Part shown: in pieces, positions 8,908-18,232 of the stretch
How the letters are laid out: every line of letters starts with the position of its first letter
Position numbering within the stretch: position 1 is the stretch's first letter
Origin: JAJFJD01 sp965228695
GTDB taxonomy: Bacteria; Pseudomonadota; Alphaproteobacteria; UBA8366
NCBI GenBank assembly: GCA_965228695.1
Contig: CBDDIB010000001.1
Coordinates: forward strand, 1 to 64,000
Direction: 5' to 3'
Length of the DNA: 64,000 bases
The notes under the pieces: generated by a model
The model's input: only the letters and a program-made list of their open reading frames with translations
What the model was told of the DNA's origin: nothing
The model's database searches: none
Position numbers and translations under genes: made by a program

Positions 8908-10113
8908 ATGTCGCTCAACGCACGACGCCCACGCAATGCTCTAGACATCTGGCCTGGATTCGTCGATGCCCTGGCCACGCTGCTGATGGTCATCATTTTC
9001 CTGTTAATGATCTTCGTGGTTGCGCAATTCTATCTGAACGACGCCCTGCTCGGCCGCGACAAGGCGCTCGACAGTCTCAATAGGCAAGTCGCCGAACTTG
9101 CTGAATTGCTCGACCTCGAACGCAAGAGCAATACCGACCTGCGGCGTGATCTCGCCGAACTGTCGTCCGAACTGCAAAGCAGCCTATCGCAGCGCGACGA
9201 GATGCAGTCGCAAATGACCTTCCTGGGCGAGGAGTTGGCCGATGCCCGCAAATCCGTCGAGGACGAACGCGCCAAGCTCGCCGAAAAACTGGCCGATGCC
9301 TATAAGGTCGTGGACGCCAACAAGGCGAAAGTCGAGATCCAACTCCGCAAGCTCGCGGCGCTGGAGCAGGACATCATCGCTTTGCAGGCACTCAAGGAAA
9401 AACTCGAGAAAGAGCTGAGGGAAGCGAAGACCGCCACCGAGACCCAGCGCAGCGCCGTCGCCGCCGAACGCGAGATTTCCCTGGCGGCACAGGCACAGGT
9501 GGCGTTGCTCAATCAGCAGATGGCGGCCTTGCGGAAACAGATCGCGCAGCTCAACGCCGCGCTCGATGCGTCCAAGGAAAAAGACATTCAGCAGAACGCC
9601 AAGATCGCCGATCTCGGCAAGAAGCTAAACGCCGCCCTTGCCCGCAAGGTGCAAGAGCTATCGCGATACCGGTCCGAATTTTTCGGCCGTTTGCGCGTCG
9701 TTCTGGGCAATCGACAGGATATCCGCGTCGTCGGCGATCGGTTCGTCTTCCAGTCCGAAGTGCTGTTCGACTCCGGCTCGGCCGAACTCGGCGCCGAGGG
9801 CAAGAAGCAACTAAGCCGGCTTGCCAAGACTCTGAAATCCATCAGCAGCAAGATTCCTCCCGGCATCAACTGGGTGCTTCGGATCGACGGTCATACGGAC
9901 AACGTTCCGATTTCGACCACGCGTTTTCCGTCGAACTGGGAATTGTCGGCAGCGCGCGCCATCTCGGTCGTCAAATTCCTAACCCAGCAGGGCATACCCG
10001 CGAACCGGTTGGCCGCCGCAGGATTCGGCGAGTTCCATCCGCTGGAACCGAATACCGACAATGCGGCCCGGCTGCGCAATCGCCGGATCGAAATGAAGAT
10101 GGATCAGCGCTAA
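8908..10113 (+). CDS. MotB/OmpA-type peptidoglycan-binding protein with coiled coil
   Basis: 401 aa. A short N-terminus is followed by one membrane helix (residues 17-45, FVDALATLLMVIIFLLMIFVVA) with an early Asp in the position of the MotB proton-carrying residue. Residues about 48-240 form a long coiled coil, and residues 250-400 an OmpA domain with LFDSGSAELG, RIDGHTDNVP, NWELSAARA and GEFHPL followed by the NRRIE arginine motif that binds peptidoglycan. It is the partner expected for the upstream MotA/TolQ-type channel. The coiled coil is much longer than in flagellar MotB, consistent with a distinct envelope-spanning complex. Confidence 0.9.
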   Translation: MSLNARRPRNALDIWPGFVDALATLLMVIIFLLMIFVVAQFYLNDALLGRDKALDSLNRQVAELAELLDLERKSNTDLRRDLAELSSELQSSLSQRDEMQSQMTFLGEELADARKSVEDERAKLAEKLADAYKVVDANKAKVEIQLRKLAALEQDIIALQALKEKLEKELREAKTATETQRSAVAAEREISLAAQAQVALLNQQMAALRKQIAQLNAALDASKEKDIQQNAKIADLGKKLNAALARKVQELSRYRSEFFGRLRVVLGNRQDIRVVGDRFVFQSEVLFDSGSAELGAEGKKQLSRLAKTLKSISSKIPPGINWVLRIDGHTDNVPISTTRFPSNWELSAARAISVVKFLTQQGIPANRLAAAGFGEFHPLEPNTDNAARLRNRRIEMKMDQR

Positions 10114-10116
10114 GCG

Positions 10117-11946
10117 CTACGGTCCGGCCACGACTCGGGGTCCCGGCGGCGATATATCATCGAGCGCCTGGCGTCCGGCCTCGAACTGCAACCGTGCCAG
10201 CCGGGCATAGAGCCCCCCTTCGGCCAGCAATTCCGCATGCGTGCCGGTGGCTACGATCCTGCCTTCGTCGACGACCACGATTCGGTCGGCTTTTAAAACC
10301 GTGGCCAATCGATGTGCGATGACGATGGTCGTGCGGTCGGCCATCAAACGATCCAAGGCCTCCTGAACCAAGCGCTCGGATTCGGCATCGAGCGCGCTGG
10401 TCGCCTCGTCGAGGAGCAGCAGCGACGGATCACGCAGGATCGCCCGGGCGATGGCGACCCGCTGACGCTGTCCGCCCGACAGGCGCACCCCGCGTTCGCC
10501 CAAATGCGTCGCCATGCCGTCCGGCATCGCGTCGATGAACTCATCGGCGGCCGCCGCTTTCACCGCGTCATCGATCTCGGCGTCGGTGGCATCCGGCCGG
10601 CCGTAGCGCACATTGTCCGCCACGTCACAGGAGAAGATCACTGGATCTTGCGGCACGAAACCGATACGCGCCCGCAGTTCCGCGGGATCGGTATCGCGGA
10701 TGTCTACGCCATCGAATCGAACGGTGCCGCTCTGCGGCTCATAGAATCGCAGTAGAAGCTGCAACACGGTCGTCTTGCCTGCGCCCGACGGGCCGACCAG
10801 CGCCACCGTCTCGCCCGGCGAGACGTCCAGCGAGAACCCGTCCAGCGCATTGACCTGCGGACGGGATGGATACTGGAACGACACGGAGTCGAACGCGACC
10901 GCCCCGCGCGCCGGCTCCGGGAAAGCGACCGGATTTACCGGCGCTTGGATTTCCGGTTCGGTATCGAGCAGTTCGAAAAGACGCTCGGCCCCGCCGGCCG
11001 CCCGCTGCAGGTCGCCCACGACCTCGGAGATCGCGCCGACCGCGCCGGCCACGACGATAGAGTAGAAAACAAAGGCCGACAGATCGCCGCCGGTCATGTC
11101 GCCGGCGATCACCGCGCGCCCGCCCAGCCACAGGACAACGCCGATCGCCCCGAACACCAGCAGGATCACGATCGCGGTCAGCAGCGCCCGTGCCCGGATG
11201 CGTCGGATCGAAGTGCGGAACGCATTCTCGACCCGGTCGCCGAAACGTTCGCGGTCGACCGGCTCGTGGGTGAAGGCTTGCATGATCCGGACGCCGTTCA
11301 AGGATTCGTCGGCAAAGGAACTGACGTCAGCGATGCGTTCCTGCGTTTCCTTGCTGAGACGGCGAACCATACGGCCGATGATAACGATGGGCGCAACGAC
11401 CAGCGGCACGAACAGAAGGACATACCCGGTCAGGGTCGGGCTGGTGACGATCAGCAACACCGTCCCGCCGATGAACAAGAGGATGTTGCGCAGCGCCACC
11501 GAGACCGCCGAGCCGATCACCACCTGCAGCAGAGTTGTATCGGTGGTGAGCCGCGACAGAACCTCACCGGTCCGCGTGACTTCAAAGAATCCCGGGCTCA
11601 ATCGGATAACATGGCCGAATACGTCGCGTCGCAGGTCGGCGACGACCCGCTCGCCGATCCACGACACCAGTGAAAACCGGCTGTAGGTGGCGATGGCCAA
11701 TACGACCACCGCGCCGAGCAGGACCAGCAGCGCGGTATTCAATAACGCCCCGTCACCGGCCGCGAATCCCTGATCGATCAGAAACCGCAAACCCTGCCCG
11801 AGCGACAGAACCGTCCCCGCGGCCACAACCAGCGCCAGCACGGCCCCGGCGATATGCAGCCGATAGGGCCTCAGATAGCCCAGCAGCGGCCGTAAAACGC
11901 CAAAATTTCGGCTGCTGGAGCGCCGTTCAGACGCGGATTTGTCCAT
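10117..11946 (-). CDS. ABC transporter, fused permease/ATPase (MsbA-like exporter)
   Basis: 609 aa half-transporter. Six membrane helices occupy about residues 30-320 (VLALVVAAGTVLSLGQGL is the first). The ATPase domain (about 350-590) has Walker A GPSGAGKTT, the signature LSGGQ, Walker B LLLLDEATSALD and the H-loop IVIAHRLAT. It functions as a homodimer at the inner membrane; MsbA relatives move lipid A or other lipids, but the substrate is not readable here. An in-frame extension to 12156 exists but has no export or membrane character; ATG 11946 (MDKSASERR) is preferred. It converges on the MotB-like gene with only three bases between. Confidence 0.92.
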   Translation of the reverse strand: MDKSASERRSSSRNFGVLRPLLGYLRPYRLHIAGAVLALVVAAGTVLSLGQGLRFLIDQGFAAGDGALLNTALLVLLGAVVVLAIATYSRFSLVSWIGERVVADLRRDVFGHVIRLSPGFFEVTRTGEVLSRLTTDTTLLQVVIGSAVSVALRNILLFIGGTVLLIVTSPTLTGYVLLFVPLVVAPIVIIGRMVRRLSKETQERIADVSSFADESLNGVRIMQAFTHEPVDRERFGDRVENAFRTSIRRIRARALLTAIVILLVFGAIGVVLWLGGRAVIAGDMTGGDLSAFVFYSIVVAGAVGAISEVVGDLQRAAGGAERLFELLDTEPEIQAPVNPVAFPEPARGAVAFDSVSFQYPSRPQVNALDGFSLDVSPGETVALVGPSGAGKTTVLQLLLRFYEPQSGTVRFDGVDIRDTDPAELRARIGFVPQDPVIFSCDVADNVRYGRPDATDAEIDDAVKAAAADEFIDAMPDGMATHLGERGVRLSGGQRQRVAIARAILRDPSLLLLDEATSALDAESERLVQEALDRLMADRTTIVIAHRLATVLKADRIVVVDEGRIVATGTHAELLAEGGLYARLARLQFEAGRQALDDISPPGPRVVAGP

Positions 11947-12174
11947 ATACGTGGTATGGCGCAAAGACGGACTCCCGGGACACGGTATTCTTGGCCCTCC
12001 TATAGCAGGGCTTTTCCCAGAGCGCCATCCGGCGTTACGACGCGGCAACGCAAGCTTTTCCGGCAGCCCCACCAAAATGGTGTAACTTGATCGAACCTGG
12101 GCTTTGCCCTTCAATGGCTTAGGTGACCTCGTTTTTTGGATGTGCATACGGCGCATTTCGGCCGCGGAGGAAAG

Positions 12175-13374
12175 ATGTCACAGCATGCAACGGTGAGCCC
12201 GCCAACGGACGTATCGGTGGAGAGTCTCCTCAACCGGGTCGAAGACCTGTCCGGGTTGATCGAGGGCCTGAGCCCGAGAATCGACGAAGATCGGCGACTT
12301 CCCCCGGAACTGCTCGAAGCGCTCCACGACGCCAGGCTCTTCCGGCTGCTGCTGCCGAAGGCCTATGGCGGCCTTGAGATCGCCCCGCCCGACTTCTACC
12401 GGCTCACCTACGCGATTGCGCAATACGATGCCAGCACCGCCTGGTGTATCGGTCAAGCCAACGGCTGTTCCATGGCCGCCGCGTATGTCGACCCTGCAGT
12501 CGCCAATGAGATTTGGGGACAGGATCCGCATGCCGTTCTCGCTTGGGGGCCCGGCAAGGGCCAGGCGGTGGTTGACGGCGACGGCTACCGCGTCACCGGG
12601 AAATGGGCCTTCGCAAGCGGCATGCGGCACGCGACCTGGCTCGGCGCGCATTCGCCCATCATAGAGGCGGACGGTACCCCGCGGATGGACGGCAACGGCA
12701 AGCCGGTGACGCGAACCATGCTGTTCCCCGCCGCGTCCGCAGAAATTACCGACATCTGGAATGTGATGGGTCTGCGCGGCACCGCCAGCGACGCGTTCGC
12801 CGTCGAAAACCTTTATGTCCCGGCCGATTACACCGTTTCCCGCGACAAAGCGCCCGAACGCCAATACGATGGTCCGCTCTACAATTTCATCACCAGCAAC
12901 TTGTATGCGACCGGATTCTCGGGCGTGGCGCAGGGCATCGCCCGCCGAATGCATGATTCCTTCATGAAGCTGGCCGCCGACAAGGCGCCGCGCAACATGC
13001 CGCACGTGCTGCGGGACAATGCCGTCGTTCAATCCGAGGTGGCAATCAGCGATGCGCGTCTCAAGGCCGCGCGCGCTTTCATCCTGAAGGAAACGACGGA
13101 AATCTGGGAAGAAGTTCTTGCGGGAGTTCCCTTGAGCGACGACCATCGCGCCCGCATACGCCTCGCCTCGACCTTCGGCATCCACGAAGCGAAAGCCGCT
13201 GCCGACACGGTTTACGATGCCGCCGGGGCGACGGCCATTTTCAACGACAACGCCTTCGAGCGCCGCTTCCGCGACCTGCACACGGTCACCCAACAGATGC
13301 AGGGACGCCGGGATCACTTCCGCACGGTCGGCGCCTACATGTTCGGGCATCCGCTCACGCTGTCGAGCGGTTGA
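12175..13374 (+). CDS. Acyl-CoA-dehydrogenase-fold flavin-dependent hydroxylase/dehydrogenase
   Basis: 399 aa. The fold is that of acyl-CoA dehydrogenases, with an N-terminal helical domain, a beta domain with GKWAFASGMRHATWLGA and WNVMGLRGTASDAF, and a C-terminal helical bundle ending RRDHFRTVG. The sequence style matches two-component aromatic hydroxylase oxygenases of the HsaA / p-hydroxyphenylacetate hydroxylase group more closely than true acyl-CoA dehydrogenases: the expected catalytic glutamate context is not obvious. Start 12175 follows GAGGAAAG by a few bases. No flavin reductase gene is adjacent. It is followed by an amidohydrolase gene on the same strand. Confidence 0.82.
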   Translation: MSQHATVSPPTDVSVESLLNRVEDLSGLIEGLSPRIDEDRRLPPELLEALHDARLFRLLLPKAYGGLEIAPPDFYRLTYAIAQYDASTAWCIGQANGCSMAAAYVDPAVANEIWGQDPHAVLAWGPGKGQAVVDGDGYRVTGKWAFASGMRHATWLGAHSPIIEADGTPRMDGNGKPVTRTMLFPAASAEITDIWNVMGLRGTASDAFAVENLYVPADYTVSRDKAPERQYDGPLYNFITSNLYATGFSGVAQGIARRMHDSFMKLAADKAPRNMPHVLRDNAVVQSEVAISDARLKAARAFILKETTEIWEEVLAGVPLSDDHRARIRLASTFGIHEAKAAADTVYDAAGATAIFNDNAFERRFRDLHTVTQQMQGRRDHFRTVGAYMFGHPLTLSSG

Positions 13375-13456
13375 GCCTGGGCACCAATCCCGGCATGATC
13401 CCCATTGGCGTCCCCGATCGGACGCCCCTTACCATCAACGGGAGCGCCGGGACGCC

Positions 13457-14632
13457 ATGAAGATCATCGACGGAATCGCCGCCTTTCAAGACGACATGAC
13501 CACGTGGCGCCGGGATATCCACGCGCATCCGGAACTCGGCTTCGAGGAAAACCGCACCTCGGACATCGTCGCGGCGAAGCTGGAGGATTTCGGCCTGGAG
13601 GTGCACCGCGGTCTCGGCACGACCGGCGTGGTCGGATCGCTGCGTGTCGGCAACAGCCCCAAGACAATCGGCCTGCGCGCCGACATGGACGCCTTGCCGA
13701 TCGTCGAAGGCAATACCTTCGATCACAAGTCGCGATACAAGGGGAAGATGCATGCCTGCGGCCATGACGGCCACACCACCATGCTGCTCGGCGCGGCGCG
13801 CTATCTGTCGGAAACCCAGAACTTCAATGGCTGCGTCCATTTCATCTTCCAGCCGGCGGAGGAAGGACTCGGCGGCGCCAAGGCGATGGTCGAGGAAGGC
13901 CTATTCGAGCAATTCCCGATGGAAGCCGTATTCGGCATGCATAACTCGCCCGGCCTGCCGACCGGCAAATTCGCCATCCGCCCGGGGCCGATGATGGCCG
14001 GCGGGGCGTTCTTCGATATCCGCATCACCGGTAACGGCGCGCACGCCGCCCGGCCGGAATCGGGCACCGATCCCGTCGTCATCGCGGCGCAGATCACCAT
14101 GGCGCTGCAATCTATCGTGTCGCGCAACGTCAACCCGGTCGATACCGCCGTCGTTAGCATCACCCAGATTCACGGCGGCGACGCCTATAACGTGATCCCG
14201 CACACCGCGAGCCTGAGCGGCACCGTCCGCGTCTTCCGGCGCGAGACCATGCAACTGGTCGAGGACCGCATGCGCGCCCTCGTCGACGGCATTGTCGCCG
14301 GCTTCGGGGCGACCGCAGAGGTCGACTACCGCGAAGTCTTCCTGCCGTTGGTCAACACGCCGGACGAAACCGAATTCGCCGCCGACATCGCCGCCGGCAT
14401 CGTCGGCGACGACAACGTCAACCGGAACCGGTCGCTGATCATGGCGTCGGAAGACTTCAGCTACATGCTGGACGCCTGCCCCGGCGCCTATATCAACATC
14501 GGCAACGGCGACGGCGAAGGAACCTGCATGGTCCATAATCCGGGCTACGACTTCAACGACGACATCCTCTCGCTCGGCGCCAGCTATTGGTCGCGCTTGG
14601 TCGAGACCCGCCTGGCGAAAGAACCGCTCTAA
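13457..14632 (+). CDS. M20 family amidohydrolase (hippurate hydrolase-like)
   Basis: 391 aa metal-dependent peptidase/amidase family. Visible signatures: RRDIHAHPELGFEE at residues 17-30, metal ligands in MHACGHDGHTTML (about 97-109), QPAEEGLGGA with the paired glutamates, MHNSPG, and ASEDFSYML near 335. The central dimerisation domain begins near GGAFFDIRITGNGAHAA. Members cleave N-acyl amino acids or aromatic amides; the substrate is unknown. It starts 82 bases after the preceding hydroxylase gene and could be in the same transcript. The reading frame extends upstream without a plausible start; GGGACGCC precedes the ATG. Confidence 0.92.
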   Translation: MKIIDGIAAFQDDMTTWRRDIHAHPELGFEENRTSDIVAAKLEDFGLEVHRGLGTTGVVGSLRVGNSPKTIGLRADMDALPIVEGNTFDHKSRYKGKMHACGHDGHTTMLLGAARYLSETQNFNGCVHFIFQPAEEGLGGAKAMVEEGLFEQFPMEAVFGMHNSPGLPTGKFAIRPGPMMAGGAFFDIRITGNGAHAARPESGTDPVVIAAQITMALQSIVSRNVNPVDTAVVSITQIHGGDAYNVIPHTASLSGTVRVFRRETMQLVEDRMRALVDGIVAGFGATAEVDYREVFLPLVNTPDETEFAADIAAGIVGDDNVNRNRSLIMASEDFSYMLDACPGAYINIGNGDGEGTCMVHNPGYDFNDDILSLGASYWSRLVETRLAKEPL

Positions 14633-14788
14633 ATTGAGAGTTTCGCGACAGCAGACCTTAATACCGCTAAATTCCGGCCGTTCACGCTTGAGTTAGCGGG
14701 CCAGATCGCCGTTTATTCGTTAAGCATTTGATGGCACACTGTGGTCGCAGCGCGAACCGGGGCGAATGAGGCAAGGAACGACGGCAGC

Positions 14789-15151
14789 ATGAGTTCGATT
14801 ACCGAAGAAGGCAGCGTTTCCCGCATCCTGCATGCGGGTCTGTGGCTTACCGTCCTGGTGATTGCCTTCGTCATGCAGGTCATCCCCTTCCTGCTGGTGC
14901 TGACGATGCTGAATTTGGCCGTCGGCATTACCTCCGGCGCCGCGCTGATCATCATTCCCGCCGCCGCCTTCGGGATGTTGTCCTTTGCGTGTTGGATCGC
15001 GACGCAGCGCACCAAGAACCGGTTGCCGCCGCCAGTGCGCCACGAACAGGTATTCATCTCGCCGACCGGCAATCAGAACGGCGACATGAGCGCCAACCGC
15101 GTCCATGCCTGCCTGTTGCCGCATTTCAAGAAATGGCGGTGGCGCGTCTAG
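14789..15151 (+). CDS. Small hypothetical two-helix membrane protein
   Basis: 120 aa, unknown. Two hydrophobic segments at about residues 17-46 (ILHAGLWLTVLVIAFVMQVI start) and 48-73 flank little loop, followed by a hydrophilic basic C-terminus. ATG 14789 is preceded by CAAGGA at a good distance; the alternative start at 14741 lacks one. It stands alone between an amidohydrolase gene and a convergent LLM gene. No function can be proposed. Confidence 0.6.
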   Translation: MSSITEEGSVSRILHAGLWLTVLVIAFVMQVIPFLLVLTMLNLAVGITSGAALIIIPAAAFGMLSFACWIATQRTKNRLPPPVRHEQVFISPTGNQNGDMSANRVHACLLPHFKKWRWRV

Positions 15152-15173
15152 GCCGATCGCCGGCGGCCACGCC

Positions 15174-16130
15174 TTAGGCGGCCTTCGCGATCACCTCATC
15201 GGCGAACGCCTCCATCCGCGCGATCGTGCGCTCGAAGGACCGGCTCTGGAAATTGAGCATCAGGTGCCGCACGCCCATCGTTCCGAACGCATCGATATCG
15301 TCTAGCAGATCGGCGGCCGAACCGGTAAAGGCATGGCGTTCGCCGGTATCCGTCGTCATCGCGTCCGCGCCGTAGGTCCAGTTCGCACTGTAGGCGAGAT
15401 CGATCTCGCCCGGGTCGCGCCCGCCCTTTTCCGCCGCTTGCCGTAACCGGCCAAGCGCCGCGGCATAGCGTTCCCGCGTGTCCAGCGGATGCCGCGGATT
15501 GCTGCCGATCGGGAACCAGCCGTCGCCCAAGGATGCCGTCCGCCGCAGCGCCGGTCCGCTCTCGCCGCCGATCCAGATCGGCGGGTGCGGGTCCTGAACC
15601 GGCAAGGGCAATGCGGAGACGTTGTCGAAACGGGTATAGGTCCCGTCGAAGGACGGTTCGCCATTGCACCAAACTTCTTTGAAGACGCGCAAATATTCGT
15701 CCGCGACACGGCCGCGTTCATCGAAGGGCGGCGCACCGACAGCTTCGAATTCCTCGCGCATCCACCCGACGCCGCAGCCGACGGTGATACGCCCGTTCGA
15801 CAGAACGTCCGCCGTCGCCAGCATCCGCGCCACCAGCACCGGGTTCCGGTAGGGCACGACCATCACCGCCGTGACCAGCCGCAGCGACTCGCTGACCCCG
15901 GCCAGGAAGGCCAGCATCGAGATTTGTTCCAGCGCCTCGCCGAAACGCCCGCCGGCCCAATCGCCGCCCTCGCTGTACGGATAGCGCGAGTCCACGTCCT
16001 TCGGCACGACGATGTGGTCGTTGACGGTGGCATAGGCGAAACCGAGCGCTTCGCCCTTTTCGATGATGGCCTTGATGCTTTCCCGCGTGGCCAACGGCCC
16101 GCGCGTCGGCACAGTGAAACCGAACTGCAT
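15174..16130 (-). CDS. LLM class F420-dependent-type oxidoreductase
   Basis: 318 aa luciferase-like TIM barrel, close in style to the TIGR03619 group that uses F420 or FMN. Visible features are FGFTVPTRGP, the segment ATVNDHIVVP, LVTAVMVVPYRNPVLVARMLATADVLSNGR, GVGWMREEFEAVG and the nucleotide-site PPIWIGGESGPALRRTA. It lies 13 bases downstream of a cupin gene and near an SDR gene on the same strand, so a small oxidative catabolic operon is likely. Cofactor choice cannot be decided from sequence. Confidence 0.88.
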   Translation of the reverse strand: MQFGFTVPTRGPLATRESIKAIIEKGEALGFAYATVNDHIVVPKDVDSRYPYSEGGDWAGGRFGEALEQISMLAFLAGVSESLRLVTAVMVVPYRNPVLVARMLATADVLSNGRITVGCGVGWMREEFEAVGAPPFDERGRVADEYLRVFKEVWCNGEPSFDGTYTRFDNVSALPLPVQDPHPPIWIGGESGPALRRTASLGDGWFPIGSNPRHPLDTRERYAAALGRLRQAAEKGGRDPGEIDLAYSANWTYGADAMTTDTGERHAFTGSAADLLDDIDAFGTMGVRHLMLNFQSRSFERTIARMEAFADEVIAKAA

Positions 16131-16143
16131 GCGATCCGCCCGC

Positions 16144-16635
16144 CTACCGGATCCGGCCGCTGAACCGTTCGTTCTGGCTGCCCCGGTTCTTCATGCGTGG
16201 CGAGTGGTTGGTCCGGATGTCCTTCTTGCCCTTTTCGTAGGCCGCGACCTGCAGCAGTTCGAGGTCTTCGTCCGGATCGACGCTCTCGAACCAATACGGC
16301 GTGCCGCGCGGCGTGACGATCCCCTCGTGCGGGCCGAATTCCGAAATGACGTCGGTGTCGCTGCTGTAGAACCGCGCCCGGCCCTTCAGCACCATCCAGA
16401 AGGTATCGACCGCGGCGTGGCTGTGTAAGTTGTTGTCGCCGCCTTCGCGGACGACCTGCACCGCGCCCTTCACCAGATCGGTCTGCGCAAGACGCATAAT
16501 TCCTTTCGAGGCCGTGACGTCCGGACGCTCATACTTGAACATTTGCACCTTCTTGGTCCGCGCAACCGGCGGGTCGGCCGGACCTTCGGTTTCGCCGGCC
16601 AGCGGTTTTTCAACGGTCGTTGTTTCCGTCGTCAT
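16144..16635 (-). CDS. Cupin domain protein
   Basis: 163 aa. The central beta-barrel has the first cupin motif GGDNNLHSHAAVDTFWMVLKG (ligand histidines HSH) and the second motif EGIVTPRGTPYWFESVDPDEDLELLQ. Such proteins are either small dioxygenases/isomerases or sensors. ATG 16635 is chosen because GGAGAGGATCG lies just upstream; the extension to 16686 reads through that site. It sits between an SDR gene upstream and an LLM gene downstream and is probably cotranscribed with them. Substrate unknown. Confidence 0.82.
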   Translation of the reverse strand: MTTETTTVEKPLAGETEGPADPPVARTKKVQMFKYERPDVTASKGIMRLAQTDLVKGAVQVVREGGDNNLHSHAAVDTFWMVLKGRARFYSSDTDVISEFGPHEGIVTPRGTPYWFESVDPDEDLELLQVAAYEKGKKDIRTNHSPRMKNRGSQNERFSGRIR

Positions 16636-16672
16636 CGATCCTCTCCTTTCCCAAAATGTCGAATGCCGTCCG

Positions 16673-17437
16673 TTACCGGTAGCCACCGCCGCCGGTCACC
16701 ATCACCGTATCCGCGACCATGAATTCGCAGGCGTCGGAGCACAGGAACTGCACCAGCTCGCCGATCTCATCGGCACGACCCGGGCGCTTCGACGGCACGT
16801 TGGCGACAGCCGCTTCGAACATGCCTTCCTCGTTGATGTCCTGAAACGCAGTGTCCACGATGGCGGGCGACACCGATAGAATCCGGATGCCCTGATCGGC
16901 GAACTCGCGGGCCGCGCCCATTGTCAGCGTGTTGACCGCACCCTTGGACGACGCATAGTGCGGCGATTTCGCCGGACCGCCGCCCTTCGCTGCGGTGCTC
17001 GCCACATTCACGATGACGCCGAAGCCCTTCTCCAGCATATGCGGGATGACCTCCTGCATGCCGTAGAACGTGCCCTTGACGTTGAGATCGTAAGTCTTGT
17101 CCCAAAGTTCGTCGTCGATCTCGAGGAACTTGGCGCGGCGGATCGCCGAGCCCGCCGAATTGAACAGAAAATGGACCTGGCCGAATTGCTCGATGGCCGC
17201 AGCGATCATTTTCTTGACGTCGGCACGTCGCGTAACGTCGGCGAAGACCGCAGCACCGATCCCTCCGGCCTCATCAACGGCGCGCGCGGCCTGGTTCGCC
17301 GCCTGCTCATTCACATCGGCGCAAAGCACATTCGCACCTTCCCGCCCGAAAATTTTTGCGGTCGCCAAGCCGATCCCGCTGCCCGCGCCGGTGATGACGA
17401 TCGTCTTTCCCTTGAAATAATCAGGCGTCTTCGGCAT
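16673..17437 (-). CDS. SDR family NAD(P)-dependent oxidoreductase
   Basis: 254 aa classical short-chain dehydrogenase. The Rossmann motif TGAGSGIG is at residues 15-22, followed by CADVNE, LFNSAGSA, the catalytic serine in VASTAAKGG, the YASSKGA active-site Tyr/Lys and the C-terminal VTGGGGYR. ATG 17437 has GGAGGAA upstream. It begins the presumed SDR-cupin-LLM operon reading leftwards. The aspartate ending the second beta strand suggests NAD preference (family knowledge). Confidence 0.92.
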   Translation of the reverse strand: MPKTPDYFKGKTIVITGAGSGIGLATAKIFGREGANVLCADVNEQAANQAARAVDEAGGIGAAVFADVTRRADVKKMIAAAIEQFGQVHFLFNSAGSAIRRAKFLEIDDELWDKTYDLNVKGTFYGMQEVIPHMLEKGFGVIVNVASTAAKGGGPAKSPHYASSKGAVNTLTMGAAREFADQGIRILSVSPAIVDTAFQDINEEGMFEAAVANVPSKRPGRADEIGELVQFLCSDACEFMVADTVMVTGGGGYR

Positions 17438-17701
17438 CCGTTCCTCCCGTGATGGCATTGCCGGGTTGCAACCGGCATTTTCTTCAGTCTAACAGTCCAC
17501 CGGAAAGCACGCTATTTCACGTACCGAACAACGCTTGATGCGGGAATAATTTGCAGTACGTCCTCATTAGTTTGCTTTCAGTCCGCAAGATTAGACGTTC
17601 AATTGGCAGAGCGTCCCGCACTTCCTAGGTTCCTTCCACACCGCGGCACCGCACCGGCCAAACGGCCCGTTGCCGCCGCAACCGACCAACAGGAGGATTC
17701 C

Positions 17702-18232
17702 ATGAAAGCACTTTCGACAGCCATTGCAGCCGGATTGATGCTGGCGCTTAGCGCCGGCGCCACGATGGCAAAAACCGCAGCTGAACTGAATGACCTCGAA
17801 ATCGCGCATGTCGCATACACCGCCGACAACATCGATATTCGTTATGCCCATTTGGCGCTGGCAATTTCAAACAACCCGGATGTTCGCAAGTTTGCACAAA
17901 CGATGATCCGCGACCACACCGCGGTTAACGAGCAAGCGCTCGGATTGCTCAAGAAGCTGAACGCCAACGCCCAGGACAATTTCCTGAGCCGGTCCCTCAC
18001 GGAGGGATCGCACAAGCTGGTCGACGAGATGAGCAAGCTCCGCGGCAGTGCGTTCGACCGTCGTTACGCCGAAAACGAACTTGCGTATCACAAGGCGGTC
18101 AACGAACTGGTCGAGAAGACCTTTATTCCGAATATTGAAAACCCGGAAGTGAAGGATCTGTTCAAGGCCGGCTTGAAAATCTTCAAAGTCCACGAAGGCC
18201 ACGCCGAAATGATGGTCAAGAAGCTGAAGTAA
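17702..18232 (+). CDS. DUF4142 family secreted protein
   Basis: 176 aa with a clear signal peptide (MKALSTAIAAGLMLALSAGATMA) and a mature all-helical domain of the ferritin-like DUF4142 type: EIAHVAYTADNIDIRYAHLA, then VRKFAQTMIRDHTAVNEQAL and a closing KVHEGHAEMM. Conserved histidines suggest possible metal binding. AGGAGG precedes ATG 17702. Its stop overlaps the start of the next gene (TAATG), so it is coupled to a secreted cupredoxin. Function of the family is unknown; periplasmic location is inferred. Confidence 0.88.
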   Translation: MKALSTAIAAGLMLALSAGATMAKTAAELNDLEIAHVAYTADNIDIRYAHLALAISNNPDVRKFAQTMIRDHTAVNEQALGLLKKLNANAQDNFLSRSLTEGSHKLVDEMSKLRGSAFDRRYAENELAYHKAVNELVEKTFIPNIENPEVKDLFKAGLKIFKVHEGHAEMMVKKLK

